A stretch of DNA of 64,000 bases from Micromonospora_J zhanjiangensis (GTDB taxonomy: Bacteria > Actinomycetota > Actinomycetes > Mycobacteriales > Micromonosporaceae). Within the stretch, counting starts at the first letter, position 1. Every line of letters begins with the position of its first letter. The translations under genes were made by a program, and so were the position numbers. A model generated the notes under the pieces. The model did no database searches and was not told where the DNA came from. It saw only the letters and a list, made by a program, of their open reading frames with translations. Positions 1 to 8,348 of this stretch are shown piece by piece. Where the stretch lies: the NCBI RefSeq assembly GCF_042650605.1, contig NZ_JBHSBN010000022.1, positions 50,026 to 114,025 of the forward strand, given 5' to 3'.

Positions 1-31
1 TCCGCATCGGCCGCCCGCCTTTCCCGTCGCC

Positions 32-84
32 GAGACCCTGGCGGGGATTGGCCCTCGGAACGGCCACTTCGCGCCAAGATCGTC
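32..84. repeat. Dispersed hairpin element, copy A
   Basis: Palindromic intergenic element. A degenerate outer stem pairs 34-42 with 73-81 (7 of 9 pairs). An inner stem TGGCC/GGCCA pairs 49-53 with 62-66. It shares long blocks with the element at 62677-62730, including GGATYGGCCCTCGG and GGCCAYTTCGCGCCA. It lies upstream of gpgS, probably downstream of a gene outside the window. The function could be terminator-like or REP-like; only the sequence relationship is seen directly. Confidence 0.6.
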
Positions 85-307
85 TGGATGCGCCCGCCGC
101 CGGGACGGCGTGGCTGGTGGCCGTGTGCCTCGGGGGGCGGGTTTCAAACGTCGTGGCCGGGGCGTAGCGGGGGGTGCGGGGAGCGAAGATCACGACGTGG
201 GCGGGCGGCGCCGCATAGAGTCGGTCGGCCCGGGAAATCGCGGTGGGACGCGGATCCGACCGGACTCGCGATCCGGCACGCTCGGCCCGACCCGGGAGGG
301 GTGACCC
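85..307. other. Intergenic region before gpgS
   Basis: No convincing gene here. The stretch ends with a good ribosome-binding site (GGGAGGGG, 292-299) eight bases before the GTG start of gpgS. A weak TAGAGT -10 candidate sits at 216-221. Nothing else is recognised. Confidence 0.4.
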
Positions 308-1336
308 GTGAGGCAGGTACGACAGACCGTCCCACCGGGCGCACCCGGGTGGCCCGGCCGCCGCACCGGCACCGCCGACGAGTGGACGGCGCCGGGACTG
401 CTGCCAGCCAAGGGGGACACCACGGTCAGCGTGGTCCTTCCGGCGCACGACGAGCGGGAAACCGTGGGCGCCATCGTGGCGACCGTCCGGGACGAACTGG
501 TGGATCGGGTACCCCTGGTCGACGAGGTGATCGTGGTGGACTCCCGGTCCACCGACGACACGGCGGCGGTGGCCGCCGCGGCCGGCGCGCGGGTGGTCAG
601 CCAGGACCGGATGACCCAGGACCTGCCCCGGATGGCCGGCAAGGGCGACGCACTCTGGTCCGGCCTGGCGGCCGCCTCCGGCGACGTGGTCGCCTTCGTC
701 GACGCCGACCTGCGCGAGTTCAGCCCGCACTTCGTCGTCGGCCTACTCGGCCCGCTGCTCACCGACCCCACGGTGGCCTTCGTCAAGGGTTTCTACCACC
801 GGCCGCTGATCGGCACCTCCGGCGTGGAGCGCGACGGCGGGGGCCGGGTCACCGAACTGGCGGCGCGGCCGATGCTCAACCTGTTCTGGCCGGAACTGTC
901 CGGTTTCATCCAACCGCTGGCCGGCGAGTACGCCGGCCGCCGCGCGGTGCTCGAACGGGTGCCGTTCGTCTCCGGGTACGGGGTGGAGACGGCGCTGCTG
1001 ATCGACCTGCTGGACCTGGTCGGCCTGGACGCGCTGGCCCAGGTCGACCTCGGCGAGCGGCTGCACCGGCACCAGGACACCGAGGCGCTGGGCCGGATGT
1101 CCGCCCAGATCATGTTGACCGCCTGGTCCCGGCTGCACCGGCAGGGCCGGGTCAGCTCACCCGCCCCACCGACCTCGCTGCTCACCCAGTTCCGCCGGGT
1201 GCCCGGCGGCGGCGGTCCGGACGGGCTCCGGCGCGAGGTCGTGGTCACCGACGTGGCGGTGCAGGAGCGGCCGCCCCTGTTGGAGGTCGCCGACCTGATG
1301 CGGCGGCGCCGCGACGAGGTGGCGTCATGGGCCTGA
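308..1336 (+). CDS. gpgS: Glucosyl-3-phosphoglycerate synthase (GpgS)
   Basis: Predicted cytoplasmic GT-A fold transferase that moves glucose from an NDP-glucose donor to 3-phosphoglycerate, the first step towards glucosylglycerate and, in mycobacteria, methylglucose lipopolysaccharide. The protein has 342 residues, close to the family length. Visible motifs are the N-terminal nucleotide-binding strand VVLPAHDE near residue 43, DSRSTDDT near 80, a GKGDALW loop, and the metal-binding VDADL near 142, which takes the place of the DSD of the mycobacterial enzyme. The GTG start at 308 is chosen for the GGGAGGGG box before it. The stop overlaps the start of the next glycosyltransferase by 10 bases, so the two are probably translationally coupled. 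Family assignment is strong; the product has not been tested. Confidence 0.87.
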   Translation: MRQVRQTVPPGAPGWPGRRTGTADEWTAPGLLPAKGDTTVSVVLPAHDERETVGAIVATVRDELVDRVPLVDEVIVVDSRSTDDTAAVAAAAGARVVSQDRMTQDLPRMAGKGDALWSGLAAASGDVVAFVDADLREFSPHFVVGLLGPLLTDPTVAFVKGFYHRPLIGTSGVERDGGGRVTELAARPMLNLFWPELSGFIQPLAGEYAGRRAVLERVPFVSGYGVETALLIDLLDLVGLDALAQVDLGERLHRHQDTEALGRMSAQIMLTAWSRLHRQGRVSSPAPPTSLLTQFRRVPGGGGPDGLRREVVVTDVAVQERPPLLEVADLMRRRRDEVASWA

Positions 1337-2484
1337 CGGTGCTGATGAACGCCGGCCCGTGGCTGGCCGTCCCGCCGCCCGGGTACGGCGGGATCGAGAA
1401 CGTGGTGGCCACCCTCGTACCGGAGTTGCGCAAGCTCGGTGTGCGGGTGCTGCTCGCCTCGGTGGGCAGCAGCACGCTGGCCGCCGACGAGCGGCTGTCG
1501 GTGTTCCCCGACGGGCAGTTCGAGAACCTGCAGCGGCCGTACAACCAGGTCTGCGGGGTGGCCCAGGCGCACCTGCACGGGGTGGTCCGGACGCTGCGCG
1601 AGCGCGACGACATCGACCTGGTCCACGACCACGTGGAGGCGGTCGGCCTGGCCACCCTGGCCGCGCTGGGACCGGGCGCCGCGCCGGTGCTCCACACCCT
1701 GCACTGGGACCTGGGCAAACACCCCGATCTGTACGGCACGCTCGACGGCGGGGACCGGGTCCGGGTCAACGCGGTCTCGGCCGCGCAACTCGCCCGCGCC
1801 CCGCGGGCGCTGCGCGCGCACGCGATCGGCCACGTCCACCTGGCCACCCCACTCGCCGTGGGCGCCGACCGCCGGGCGCCGGTCGAGGTGGGGGACTACG
1901 CCCTGATCCTCGGCCGGATCACGCCGGGCAAGGGGCAGGACACCGGCGCCCGGCTGGCCCGGCGGGCGAACATCCCGCTGGTGCTGGCCGGCCCGGTCGG
2001 CCCGTACCGGGATCCGGCGGAACTGGCGGCGGCGGGTGCCGCGGCCCGGCAGAACCCGGACGTCCGGTTCTGGTACGACGAGGTCGCACCGCACGTGGAC
2101 GGGGTGACCGTCCGGTGGATCGGCCAGGTGGCCGGCGCGGAGCGCGACGGCCTGGTCGCCCGGGCCCGGGCGACGCTCTTCCCGCTGCGCTGGGAGGAGC
2201 CGGGCGGCACGGCCGTGGTGGAGTCGTTGGCCCTCGGTACGCCGGTGGTGGCCACCCGGCGCGGCTGCCTGCCCGAGTTGATCGAACACGGGCGGACCGG
2301 GCTGCTCACCGACGACGAGGACGAACTGGCCGACCTGGTGGTCGCGGCGGGGCTGGTGGACCGGGCCGAGTGCGCCCGGGAGGCGGCTCGTCGCTTCACC
2401 CCGGAGGTGATGGCCCGGCGTTACCTGGAGCTGTACGAGCGGGTGCGCCGGCAGCCGGTGGCGGTCGCCGTGCTGGCGGCCTGA
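1327..2484 (+). CDS. Family 4 glycosyltransferase
   Basis: A 385-residue GT-B fold retaining glycosyltransferase. The N terminus has the glycine-rich acceptor-side loop PPPGYGGIE (residues about 15-23). The C-terminal donor domain carries the EPGGTAVVESLALGTPVV signature with the conserved E-x7-E. The ATG at 1327 overlaps the end of gpgS by 10 bases, in a different frame; the longer upstream reading of this frame is a shadow of gpgS. Coupling to gpgS suggests a role in glucosylglycerate, polysaccharide or glycolipid synthesis, but the sugar and acceptor cannot be read from sequence. Confidence 0.85.
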   Translation: MGLTVLMNAGPWLAVPPPGYGGIENVVATLVPELRKLGVRVLLASVGSSTLAADERLSVFPDGQFENLQRPYNQVCGVAQAHLHGVVRTLRERDDIDLVHDHVEAVGLATLAALGPGAAPVLHTLHWDLGKHPDLYGTLDGGDRVRVNAVSAAQLARAPRALRAHAIGHVHLATPLAVGADRRAPVEVGDYALILGRITPGKGQDTGARLARRANIPLVLAGPVGPYRDPAELAAAGAAARQNPDVRFWYDEVAPHVDGVTVRWIGQVAGAERDGLVARARATLFPLRWEEPGGTAVVESLALGTPVVATRRGCLPELIEHGRTGLLTDDEDELADLVVAAGLVDRAECAREAARRFTPEVMARRYLELYERVRRQPVAVAVLAA

Positions 2485-2568
2485 CCGCGGTCCGCGCCGC
2501 CCGGGGCGCCCGATCGTTTGTCGGTCCGGGGGTCCGGAAGGCCCGCCGGCGAGGAGGTGTGGGCGCGC

Positions 2569-3042
2569 ATGGTGACCGGACGAGCCCAGTCGCGGGCGCG
2601 GGCCCGACCGCATCCGGCCGCGCACCGGCCATCGGTGTGCCGGACGGGTCGAGCGCTCGCCGTGGTCTTCGTGCTGCTCGGGATCCTCGGCTTCGTCCCC
2701 GGCGTCACGATCGGCTACGACACGCTGCGGTTGGCCGGGCCGCTGTCCCGGGCGCTGCTGTTCGGCGCGTTCCAGGTGTCGGTCCTGCTCAACCTGGTGC
2801 ACCTCGGATTCGGGCTGGTCGGGCTGGCGCTGTCCGGCACCGTCCCCGGTGCCGTCCGCTACCTGGCCGGCGGCGGCGCCCTGCTCCTGCTGCTGGCCGG
2901 CTACGGGCTGACGGTGGGGCACGGTACCGGCGCGGCCAACGTCCTGCCGGGCAATCCTGCGGACGCCTGGCTGCACCTGGGCTTCGGCCTCACCATGGTC
3001 ACGCTGGGCCTGTTCTGCGCGGCCCGCCGCCGCTCGGCCTGA
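2569..3042 (+). CDS. DUF4383 family membrane protein
   Basis: Small integral membrane protein of about 157 residues with four hydrophobic segments: LAVVFVLLGILGFVPGV, the LLFGAFQVSVLLNLVHLGFGLVGL stretch (two further positions apart), a third around AVRYLAGGGALLLLLAGYG, and a C-terminal LHLGFGLTMVTLGLF. The motif NLVHLGFGLVGL followed by a second LHLGFG is characteristic of DUF4383. ATG 2569 is preferred over upstream GTG codons because GAGGAGG at 2551-2557 lies at suitable spacing. The molecular role of the family is unknown. It follows the glycosyltransferase by 84 bases and may be transcribed with it. Confidence 0.8.
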   Translation: MVTGRAQSRARARPHPAAHRPSVCRTGRALAVVFVLLGILGFVPGVTIGYDTLRLAGPLSRALLFGAFQVSVLLNLVHLGFGLVGLALSGTVPGAVRYLAGGGALLLLLAGYGLTVGHGTGAANVLPGNPADAWLHLGFGLTMVTLGLFCAARRRSA

Positions 3043-3171
3043 CCCACCGCCGCCGGTCCATCCCGGGACGGCCGGCCATTCTCCGCGCCGCCGAGGCCGA
3101 CCGGGCGGCGGTTCCCGATGAGGCGGAAGGAGGCGTACGGGCGGCGTATGGAGATTTACCCTGGTTGGTGG

Positions 3172-3196
3172 GTTTTCTCCAAACCGGACCGGGTAG
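3172..3196 (+). promoter_or_regulatory. SigB/SigF-type promoter of ctaD
   Basis: GTTTTC (3172-3177), a 13-base spacer, then GGGTAG (3191-3196). This matches the GTTTNN-N12-15-GGGTAN consensus of SigB/SigF-type stress sigma factors. The ctaD ATG lies 43 bases downstream of the -10. The same geometry recurs before osmC and before the DUF2267 gene. Confidence 0.7.
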
Positions 3197-3239
3197 CCAC
3201 CCGCGTCCGGTGTGCGACGCGGTGACGGGGTGAGGGCGG

Positions 3240-5285
3240 ATGCCGAAAAGGGTGACGACGGAGCCGCAGCGCGGCGGCGAGCCGGTGGTCCTGGCACCCG
3301 CGCACTTCGGCGGCTATCCCGGGCCGGTCCGCGACCCGGTCCGCGGCGGCACGCTGGTCAAGCTGCTGAGCACCACGGACGCGAAGCAGATCGGCCTGAT
3401 GTACGGGGTCACCGCGTTCACGTTCTTCGTGATCGGCGGCTTCATGGCCATGCTGATCCGGGCCGAACTGGCCGAGCCGGGGCTGCAGTTCCTCTCCACC
3501 GAGCAGTACAACCAGTTGTTCACCATGCACGGCACGATCATGTTGCTGCTGTTCGCGACCCCACTGGTGTTCGCCTTCGGCAACTACGTCGTCCCGTTGC
3601 AGATCGGCGCGCCGGACGTCTCGTTCCCCCGGTTGAACGCCTTCGCCTACTGGCTGTACCTGTTCGGCGGGACGTTGGCGGTGGCCGGTTTCATCACCCC
3701 GAACGGGGCCGCCGACTTCGGCTGGACCGGCTACACCCCGCTGAGCAGCGCGCAGCACTCGCCGGGAGTCGGCGCCAACATGTGGATCTTCGGGTTGGTG
3801 ATCTCCGGCCTCGGCACCATCCTCGGCGCGGTCAACATGATCACCACGATCGTGACCCTGCGCGCGCCCGGGATGACCCTGTTCCGGATGCCGATCTTCA
3901 CCTGGAACCTGCTGCTCACCTCGGTCCTGGTGATCCTGGTCTTCCCGCTGCTGGCCGCGGCACTGTTGGCGCTCGCCGCCGACCGGCTGCTCGGCGCCCA
4001 CGTGTACGACCCGTCCACCAACGGCCCGATGCTGTGGCAGCACCTGTTCTGGTTCTTCGGCCATCCCGAGGTGTACATCGTGGCGCTGCCGTTCTTCGGC
4101 ATCGTCACCGAGATCATCCCGGTCTTCTCCCGCAAGCCGATCTTCGGCTACAAGGGCCTGGTCGCCGCGACCATCGCGATCACCGTCCTGTCGATGACCG
4201 TGTGGGCGCACCACATGTTCGCCACCGGCCAGGTGCTGCTGCCGTTCTTCAGCCTCCTCAGTTACCTGATCGCCGTGCCGACCGGGGTGAAGTTCTTCAA
4301 CTGGGTCGGCACCATGTGGAAGGGCCAGCTCACCTTCGAAACGCCGATGTTGTTCGCCGTCGGGTTCCTGGTCACCTTCCTGCTCGGCGGGCTGACCGGG
4401 GTGCTGCTGGCCAGTCCCCCGGTGGACTTCCACGTCACCGACACCTACTTCGTGGTGGCGCACTTCCACTACGTCCTGTTCGGCACCATCGTGTTCGCCG
4501 CCTTCGGCGGGGTGTACTTCTGGTTCCCGAAGATGACCGGCCGGATGCTCGACGAACGGCTCGGCAAGCTGCACTTCTGGAGCATGTTCCTCGGCTTCCA
4601 CGGCACCTTCCTGGTGCAGCACTGGCTGGGCAACGAGGGCATGCCCCGGCGGTACGCCGACTACCTGCCGTCCGACGGGTTCACCCTGCTGAACGAGATC
4701 TCCAGCGTGTCGTCGTTCGTGCTCGGCTTCTCCACCCTGTTCTTCGCCTACAACGTGTGGAAGTCGTGGCGCTTCGGTCGGCAGGTGACGGTCGACGACC
4801 CGTGGGGCTTCGGCAACTCGCTGGAGTGGGCGACCAGTTGTCCACCGCCGCTGCGCAACTTCGACCGGATGCCCCGGATCCGCTCCGAGCGGCCCGCCTT
4901 CGACGCCAAGTACGGTCACCTGGTCGCCGACCTCGGCCGTGACCTGCCGCAGCGCAGCACCCTGCCGCCGCAGCACCTGGCCGAGGAACTGCACCGCGAA
5001 CGGCACCGGGAGGAGGGTCCGAGCGCCGTCGGCGCGCTGGGCGCGCACGAGGCCGTCGAGTACCACCCGCCCGCCCGGTCCGGGGCTCGCTACGTGGAGG
5101 TGCCCGAGCCGGAGGGGATCCGCCGCCCGTCGTTCGAGGAGGACCAGCCGGGCGTGTCCAATCCGCTCGCGGCGCAGGACGAAACCGACGAGGGTCCGGT
5201 GGGTGAGCGGTGGCGCAGCGGAACCGGTCCCGACGAGGAGACCGGTCCCGACGAGGAGACCGGCCGGACGAACCGGCCGGAATGA
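3240..5285 (+). CDS. ctaD: Cytochrome c oxidase subunit I (CtaD), long-tailed and solitary
   Basis: Catalytic subunit of an aa3-type haem-copper oxidase in the cytoplasmic membrane, which reduces O2 to water and pumps protons. Haem and copper ligands are visible: MHGTIM near residue 95, HPEVY near 275 (CuB His and cross-linked Tyr), WAHHM near 322 and VAHFHYV near 407. About twelve hydrophobic segments lie between residues 50 and 520. At 681 residues it is roughly 100 longer than usual; the extra C-terminal tail is hydrophilic, acidic and proline-rich and ends in a duplicated GPDEET motif. No ctaC, ctaE or qcr genes are nearby, so this may be a second, accessory subunit I. A SigB/F-type promoter precedes it, which implies stress-linked expression. 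ATG 3240 follows the ribosome-binding site GTGAGGGCGG. Confidence 0.93.
   Translation: MPKRVTTEPQRGGEPVVLAPAHFGGYPGPVRDPVRGGTLVKLLSTTDAKQIGLMYGVTAFTFFVIGGFMAMLIRAELAEPGLQFLSTEQYNQLFTMHGTIMLLLFATPLVFAFGNYVVPLQIGAPDVSFPRLNAFAYWLYLFGGTLAVAGFITPNGAADFGWTGYTPLSSAQHSPGVGANMWIFGLVISGLGTILGAVNMITTIVTLRAPGMTLFRMPIFTWNLLLTSVLVILVFPLLAAALLALAADRLLGAHVYDPSTNGPMLWQHLFWFFGHPEVYIVALPFFGIVTEIIPVFSRKPIFGYKGLVAATIAITVLSMTVWAHHMFATGQVLLPFFSLLSYLIAVPTGVKFFNWVGTMWKGQLTFETPMLFAVGFLVTFLLGGLTGVLLASPPVDFHVTDTYFVVAHFHYVLFGTIVFAAFGGVYFWFPKMTGRMLDERLGKLHFWSMFLGFHGTFLVQHWLGNEGMPRRYADYLPSDGFTLLNEISSVSSFVLGFSTLFFAYNVWKSWRFGRQVTVDDPWGFGNSLEWATSCPPPLRNFDRMPRIRSERPAFDAKYGHLVADLGRDLPQRSTLPPQHLAEELHRERHREEGPSAVGALGAHEAVEYHPPARSGARYVEVPEPEGIRRPSFEEDQPGVSNPLAAQDETDEGPVGERWRSGTGPDEETGPDEETGRTNRPE
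5226..5261 (+). repeat. 18-bp in-frame tandem repeat at the ctaD 3' end
   Basis: Two identical adjacent 18-base units (5226-5243 and 5244-5261) encode GPDEET twice in the C-terminal tail of CtaD. This is a recent tandem duplication. Confidence 0.9.
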
Positions 5286-5335
5286 CGGTGACCGGTCCGT
5301 CCGTCCGCCGGGCCCGCAGCCGGGGGCCGGACGCG

Positions 5336-5419
5336 GTGGTCGGCTCAGTCGTGCGCCGCGGCCAGGCCCGGTCGGTGGTGGTCGGCTCAGTCGTGCGTCG
5401 CGGCCAGGCCCGCCGCCGC
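5336..5419. repeat. 42-bp tandem duplication spanning a stop codon
   Basis: Two units offset by 42 bases (5336-5377 and 5378-5419). The first 35 bases match with a single C/T difference. The second unit contains the last codons and TGA of the sigma-STAS gene (stop 5387-5389), and the first repeats that ending beyond the stop. The event therefore duplicated the 3' end of the gene outward. Confidence 0.85.
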
Positions 5420-6520
5420 GAGCGACTGGCGCACCGCGGGCTGGGCCCGGGTCAGCCGCATCGGGATGCCGGCCCGGACGGCCACCTCGCGGCCGGCGAT
5501 CAGCGCGGTGACCGCGCCGCCGTCGACCGTGCCGACCTCGGCCAGGTCGACCACCACCTGGGCGGGTCGACCGGTGGTGACCGCCTCCACGATGGCCCGG
5601 CGGACCTGCTCGCCGCCGGTGTGCTCCAGGTCGCCACCGACCTCCACCACGATCCGGTCGCCGGCGCGTTTCACCGCCACCCGCAGCCGGTGCGGGTCCG
5701 GTTCGGTGCCGCCGTTCTGCCACGGCGCGGGCGCGTCGGCGAGCATCGACTGGCGCAGCCAGGTCAGCGCCCGGGACAGCAGCCGGGACACGTGCATCTG
5801 CGAGATGCCGAACCGGGCGGCGATCTCGGCCTGGGTCTGGTTGCCGTAGAACCGCATCGCCAGGATCCGCCGCTCACGCCAGGGCAGGCGACCCAGCAGA
5901 CCGCTGACGGTGACCCGGTCGTCGACCGACTCGAGTTCGTTGTCCGACTCGCCGACCAGGTCGCCGAACTCGGCCGAACTCTCCCCGCCGACCGGGGCGT
6001 TCAGCGACGCCGGGCTGTACCCGGCCGCCGATTCCAGCGCGGCGAGGATCTCCTCCTCCGGCGTCTCCAACCGGCGGGACAACTCCGCGACGCTCGGCGC
6101 GCGGGACAGTTCACTGGTCAGTGCGGCGGTCGCCTGGCCGACCTCGAGGATCAGGTCGCGCAACCGCCGGGGTACGTGCACCCCCCAGGTACGGTCCCGG
6201 AAGTGCCGTTTGATCTCCCCCACGATGGTGATGGCCGCGTACGCGGTGAACGAACCGCGTTCCGGGTCGTACCGGTCGACCGCGTTGACCAGGCCGAGCC
6301 GGGCGACCTGTTCGAGGTCCTCCAGCGGCTCGCCGCGGCCGCGGTAGCGGCGGGCCAGCCGGCCGGCGAACGGCAGCGCGAACCGCACCAGGTCGTCGCG
6401 TGCCTCCTGCCGGCGCTCGGGCGGCAGCCCCTCGATCCGGGCCGCGTACGCCAGCGCCGCGGCGTCGAGGTCCTCCAGCCCGCGTTCGGTCGGTGCCGGG
6501 GTGGAGATCTGTCCGTACAT
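5387..6520 (-). CDS. SigB/F/G-type sigma factor fused to a C-terminal STAS domain
   Basis: A 377-residue protein in two parts. Residues about 25-260 are a SigB/SigF/SigG sigma factor: region 2 around DLEQVARLGLVNAVDRYDP and GSFTAYAAITIVGEIKRHFRD, region 3 around LSRAPSVAELSRRLE, and region 4 with LPWRERRILAMRFYGNQTQ and an HTH around AEIAARFGISQMHVSRLLSRAL. Residues about 275-377 resemble a STAS anti-sigma-antagonist domain (HRLRVAVKRAGDRIVVEVGGDLE, then VVVDLAEVGTVDGGAVTALI). Where RsbV-type domains carry the phosphorylatable Ser in a D-S-[ST]-G context, this one has VDGGAV, so regulation by phosphorylation looks lost. The ribosome-binding site GGGAGG precedes the ATG. It is convergent with ctaD. 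No RsbW-type kinase is encoded next to it. The sigma call is firm; the role of the STAS part is inferred. Confidence 0.9.
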   Translation of the reverse strand: MYGQISTPAPTERGLEDLDAAALAYAARIEGLPPERRQEARDDLVRFALPFAGRLARRYRGRGEPLEDLEQVARLGLVNAVDRYDPERGSFTAYAAITIVGEIKRHFRDRTWGVHVPRRLRDLILEVGQATAALTSELSRAPSVAELSRRLETPEEEILAALESAAGYSPASLNAPVGGESSAEFGDLVGESDNELESVDDRVTVSGLLGRLPWRERRILAMRFYGNQTQAEIAARFGISQMHVSRLLSRALTWLRQSMLADAPAPWQNGGTEPDPHRLRVAVKRAGDRIVVEVGGDLEHTGGEQVRRAIVEAVTTGRPAQVVVDLAEVGTVDGGAVTALIAGREVAVRAGIPMRLTRAQPAVRQSLAAAGLAATHD

Positions 6521-6681
6521 CCGCGCCTCCCTCGCCGAAGGTCCCCCGTCAGGCCGCGGAACCGGTCACTGGCGTCGTCGGACCGTGGACCGGGCCGGAA
6601 ACGGGTCGATGACCGGAAAGATGACGGGCCAACAGCCACCGGCGTTAGACACCGTGCGATCAACCCATCACAGGCAGTCAC

Positions 6682-6705
6682 GTTCCCGCTTCGTAGGTAC
6701 TCAAC
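6682..6705 (-). promoter_or_regulatory. Possible SigB/F-type promoter of the sigma-STAS gene
   Basis: On the minus strand, GTTGAG (6705-6700), a 12-base spacer, then GGGAAC (6687-6682). This is a relaxed match to the SigB/F consensus, about 160 bases upstream of the sigma-STAS start, and would allow autoregulation. Weak evidence by itself. Confidence 0.35.
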
Positions 6706-6746
6706 CACGAGATGAGACTTTCTCGCGGCGGTTTGGCGGGGTGACC

Positions 6747-8117
6747 TCAGCAGATCAGCAGACCCTGCGGCAGGCCGCCGTCCCGCAATTCGGCCAGCAC
6801 GTCCACCGCGCGCAACGGGGCCGGGGACGGCAGATCGTAGGGCTGACCGCGCAGCACCGCGGTCGCGTGACGGGTGGGCACCGGGGTGACGGGATACCCC
6901 CGGGCGGCCGTCCGGTCCACCATCCGGCGTCGCCGCCCGAACGACGCCACGGCGAGCCACTGCGGCAGGCCGGCCAGCGCCGGCGAGCGCAGCCCGGGCG
7001 GCTCCGGCAGCACGTCCACCGAACTGAACGGTTCGCTGCCGGCCAGCCACCATTCCACGCCGGCCACCGCGCGGGCGGTCGCGCTCTCGCACCAGTACGG
7101 CACCAGCCCGGCCCGGATCACCTGCGCCGGGTCGAGCAGCCGCCCGCACTCGACCACGCACCGGTCCCCGGTCTTGCCGGCCCGGCGCAGCCATCGCCGG
7201 TAGAGGTCGGCCACGGCCGCGCTCAACGCCGCCGGCCGCGGGTACAGCACCCGGTGCAACGGGCTGCCCACGCCCCGGGCCCAGTCCCGCAGGCCGGCCT
7301 CCAGGTCCGGCTCCACGGCGTACTCGCAGTGGCCGTCCGGCGCGTTGGCGCTCGGCGGGTCCCAGCGGCCGAGGTCGGCCCCGGCGGCCCGGAGCAGCCG
7401 GCCGATCGACGCGCCGTGCGGCAGGAAGTCACCCGGGTCGAGCCCGCTGGCCGGTCCGCCGACCTGGAAGCTGTGCCCCTCCCCCGGATCCAGCACCGGC
7501 CAGGTCCGGGCGTCCCGCAGCAGCAGCACCGGCGCACCCGGGACGATCCGGGTGCCGAGGAATCGCCGGTAGGCGTCCGGCAGGCGCCGCCACCGCACCG
7601 TCAACGCCACCGTCGAACCGCACAGCGCCCCGCGCGCCGCCGGGTCGTGCACCTGGCGTACCCGGACCCCGGGATCGGCGGCCAGCAGCGGCGCCACCAC
7701 CCGGGACCCGTACGCCATGGCCGCGAGCGGGTCGTCCGCCGCCCCGCCGGGCCAGTCCACGGTGACCTCGAACCCGGCCGGCAGCCACGGCACCCCGAGG
7801 GCGGCGGCCAGATGAACGGCGGCCCCGTGCGGCGAGCCCAGAACCACGCCGGGGTAGCACCGGGCCGGATACTGGTCCACGACCCACCGGGCCACCCGGT
7901 CCGCGTCGAGGACGCCCACCTGCGCCCCCGGTACCGCGGCGCGGGCGGTCGCCCGTCTCAGCGCGACCCGCCGTACCACCTCCGGGGCGCCCGGGAAGCG
8001 GGCCAGCAACGGTCGTCGGCCGAGATCGGCGCAGTCCTCGCCGCGCAGCGCGCGGGACGCGGCGGCGACCAGCACCCGCCCGAGACTGTCCCGCGCCACC
8101 ACCCGGTCCACCCCCAC
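6747..8117 (-). CDS. Conserved protein of unknown function
   Basis: About 456 residues if it starts at the GTG at 8117 (another GTG at 8111 is possible). Longer readings to 8294 would translate the dispersed repeat at 8116-8347 and give a glycine/arginine-rich low-complexity leader, so I reject them. There is no clear signal peptide or membrane span. Features seen are a glycine-rich segment VVLGSPHGAAVHLAAALGVPWLP near residue 90, several Asp/His-containing stretches and a C terminus rich in Arg and Pro. No family is recognised. It lies downstream of the amidase gene on the same strand, separated only by the repeat. Codon use is typical of the window, so the frame is probably real. Confidence 0.7.
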   Translation of the reverse strand: MGVDRVVARDSLGRVLVAAASRALRGEDCADLGRRPLLARFPGAPEVVRRVALRRATARAAVPGAQVGVLDADRVARWVVDQYPARCYPGVVLGSPHGAAVHLAAALGVPWLPAGFEVTVDWPGGAADDPLAAMAYGSRVVAPLLAADPGVRVRQVHDPAARGALCGSTVALTVRWRRLPDAYRRFLGTRIVPGAPVLLLRDARTWPVLDPGEGHSFQVGGPASGLDPGDFLPHGASIGRLLRAAGADLGRWDPPSANAPDGHCEYAVEPDLEAGLRDWARGVGSPLHRVLYPRPAALSAAVADLYRRWLRRAGKTGDRCVVECGRLLDPAQVIRAGLVPYWCESATARAVAGVEWWLAGSEPFSSVDVLPEPPGLRSPALAGLPQWLAVASFGRRRRMVDRTAARGYPVTPVPTRHATAVLRGQPYDLPSPAPLRAVDVLAELRDGGLPQGLLIC

Positions 8118-8347
8118 CGGTCCGGCCGCACCGCCACCGCACCGCCCCCGCGCCCCCAAACCCCCAACGGCCCTCCCTGCCCCACTCCCCCCAGCGCACC
8201 CCGCCTTCTCACCCCAACCACCCCTAAACGGACGATCCCCGCCCCGACCGTCGTCCCGCCCATCATGATCGTTAACGCCCCTGACGTTCGACACGCCGGG
8301 AAATCACCGGCGCAGCCGTTAACGATCACCAAGACCTCCGCGCCGAG
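8116..8347. repeat. Dispersed intergenic repeat, copy 1 (intact dyad)
   Basis: A 232-bp element nearly identical to 12992-13206. It contains a long pyrimidine-rich block followed by a nested dyad. The outer arms TGATCGTTAACG (8266-8277) and CGTTAACGATCA (8317-8328) are perfect inverse complements; an inner CGCCGG/CCGGCG pair lies inside the 39-base loop. It fills the gap between the amidase stop and the next gene. No transposase is present, so it resembles a MITE or REP-like element. Confidence 0.85.
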
Positions 8348-8348
8348 C

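Noticed and set aside
88..1326. Open frame running into the GT4 gene from far upstream
   Set aside because: It is a shadow of gpgS in another frame: Arg/Gly/Pro-rich, no motif before the GT4 start at 1327.
3118..3225. 35-codon ORF between the DUF4383 gene and ctaD
   Set aside because: No ribosome-binding site at proper distance and it spans the ctaD promoter; composition is not convincing.
8118..8332. Similar proteins apparently encoded by both repeat copies
   Set aside because: They are readings through the dispersed repeat, low-complexity and without a ribosome-binding site.
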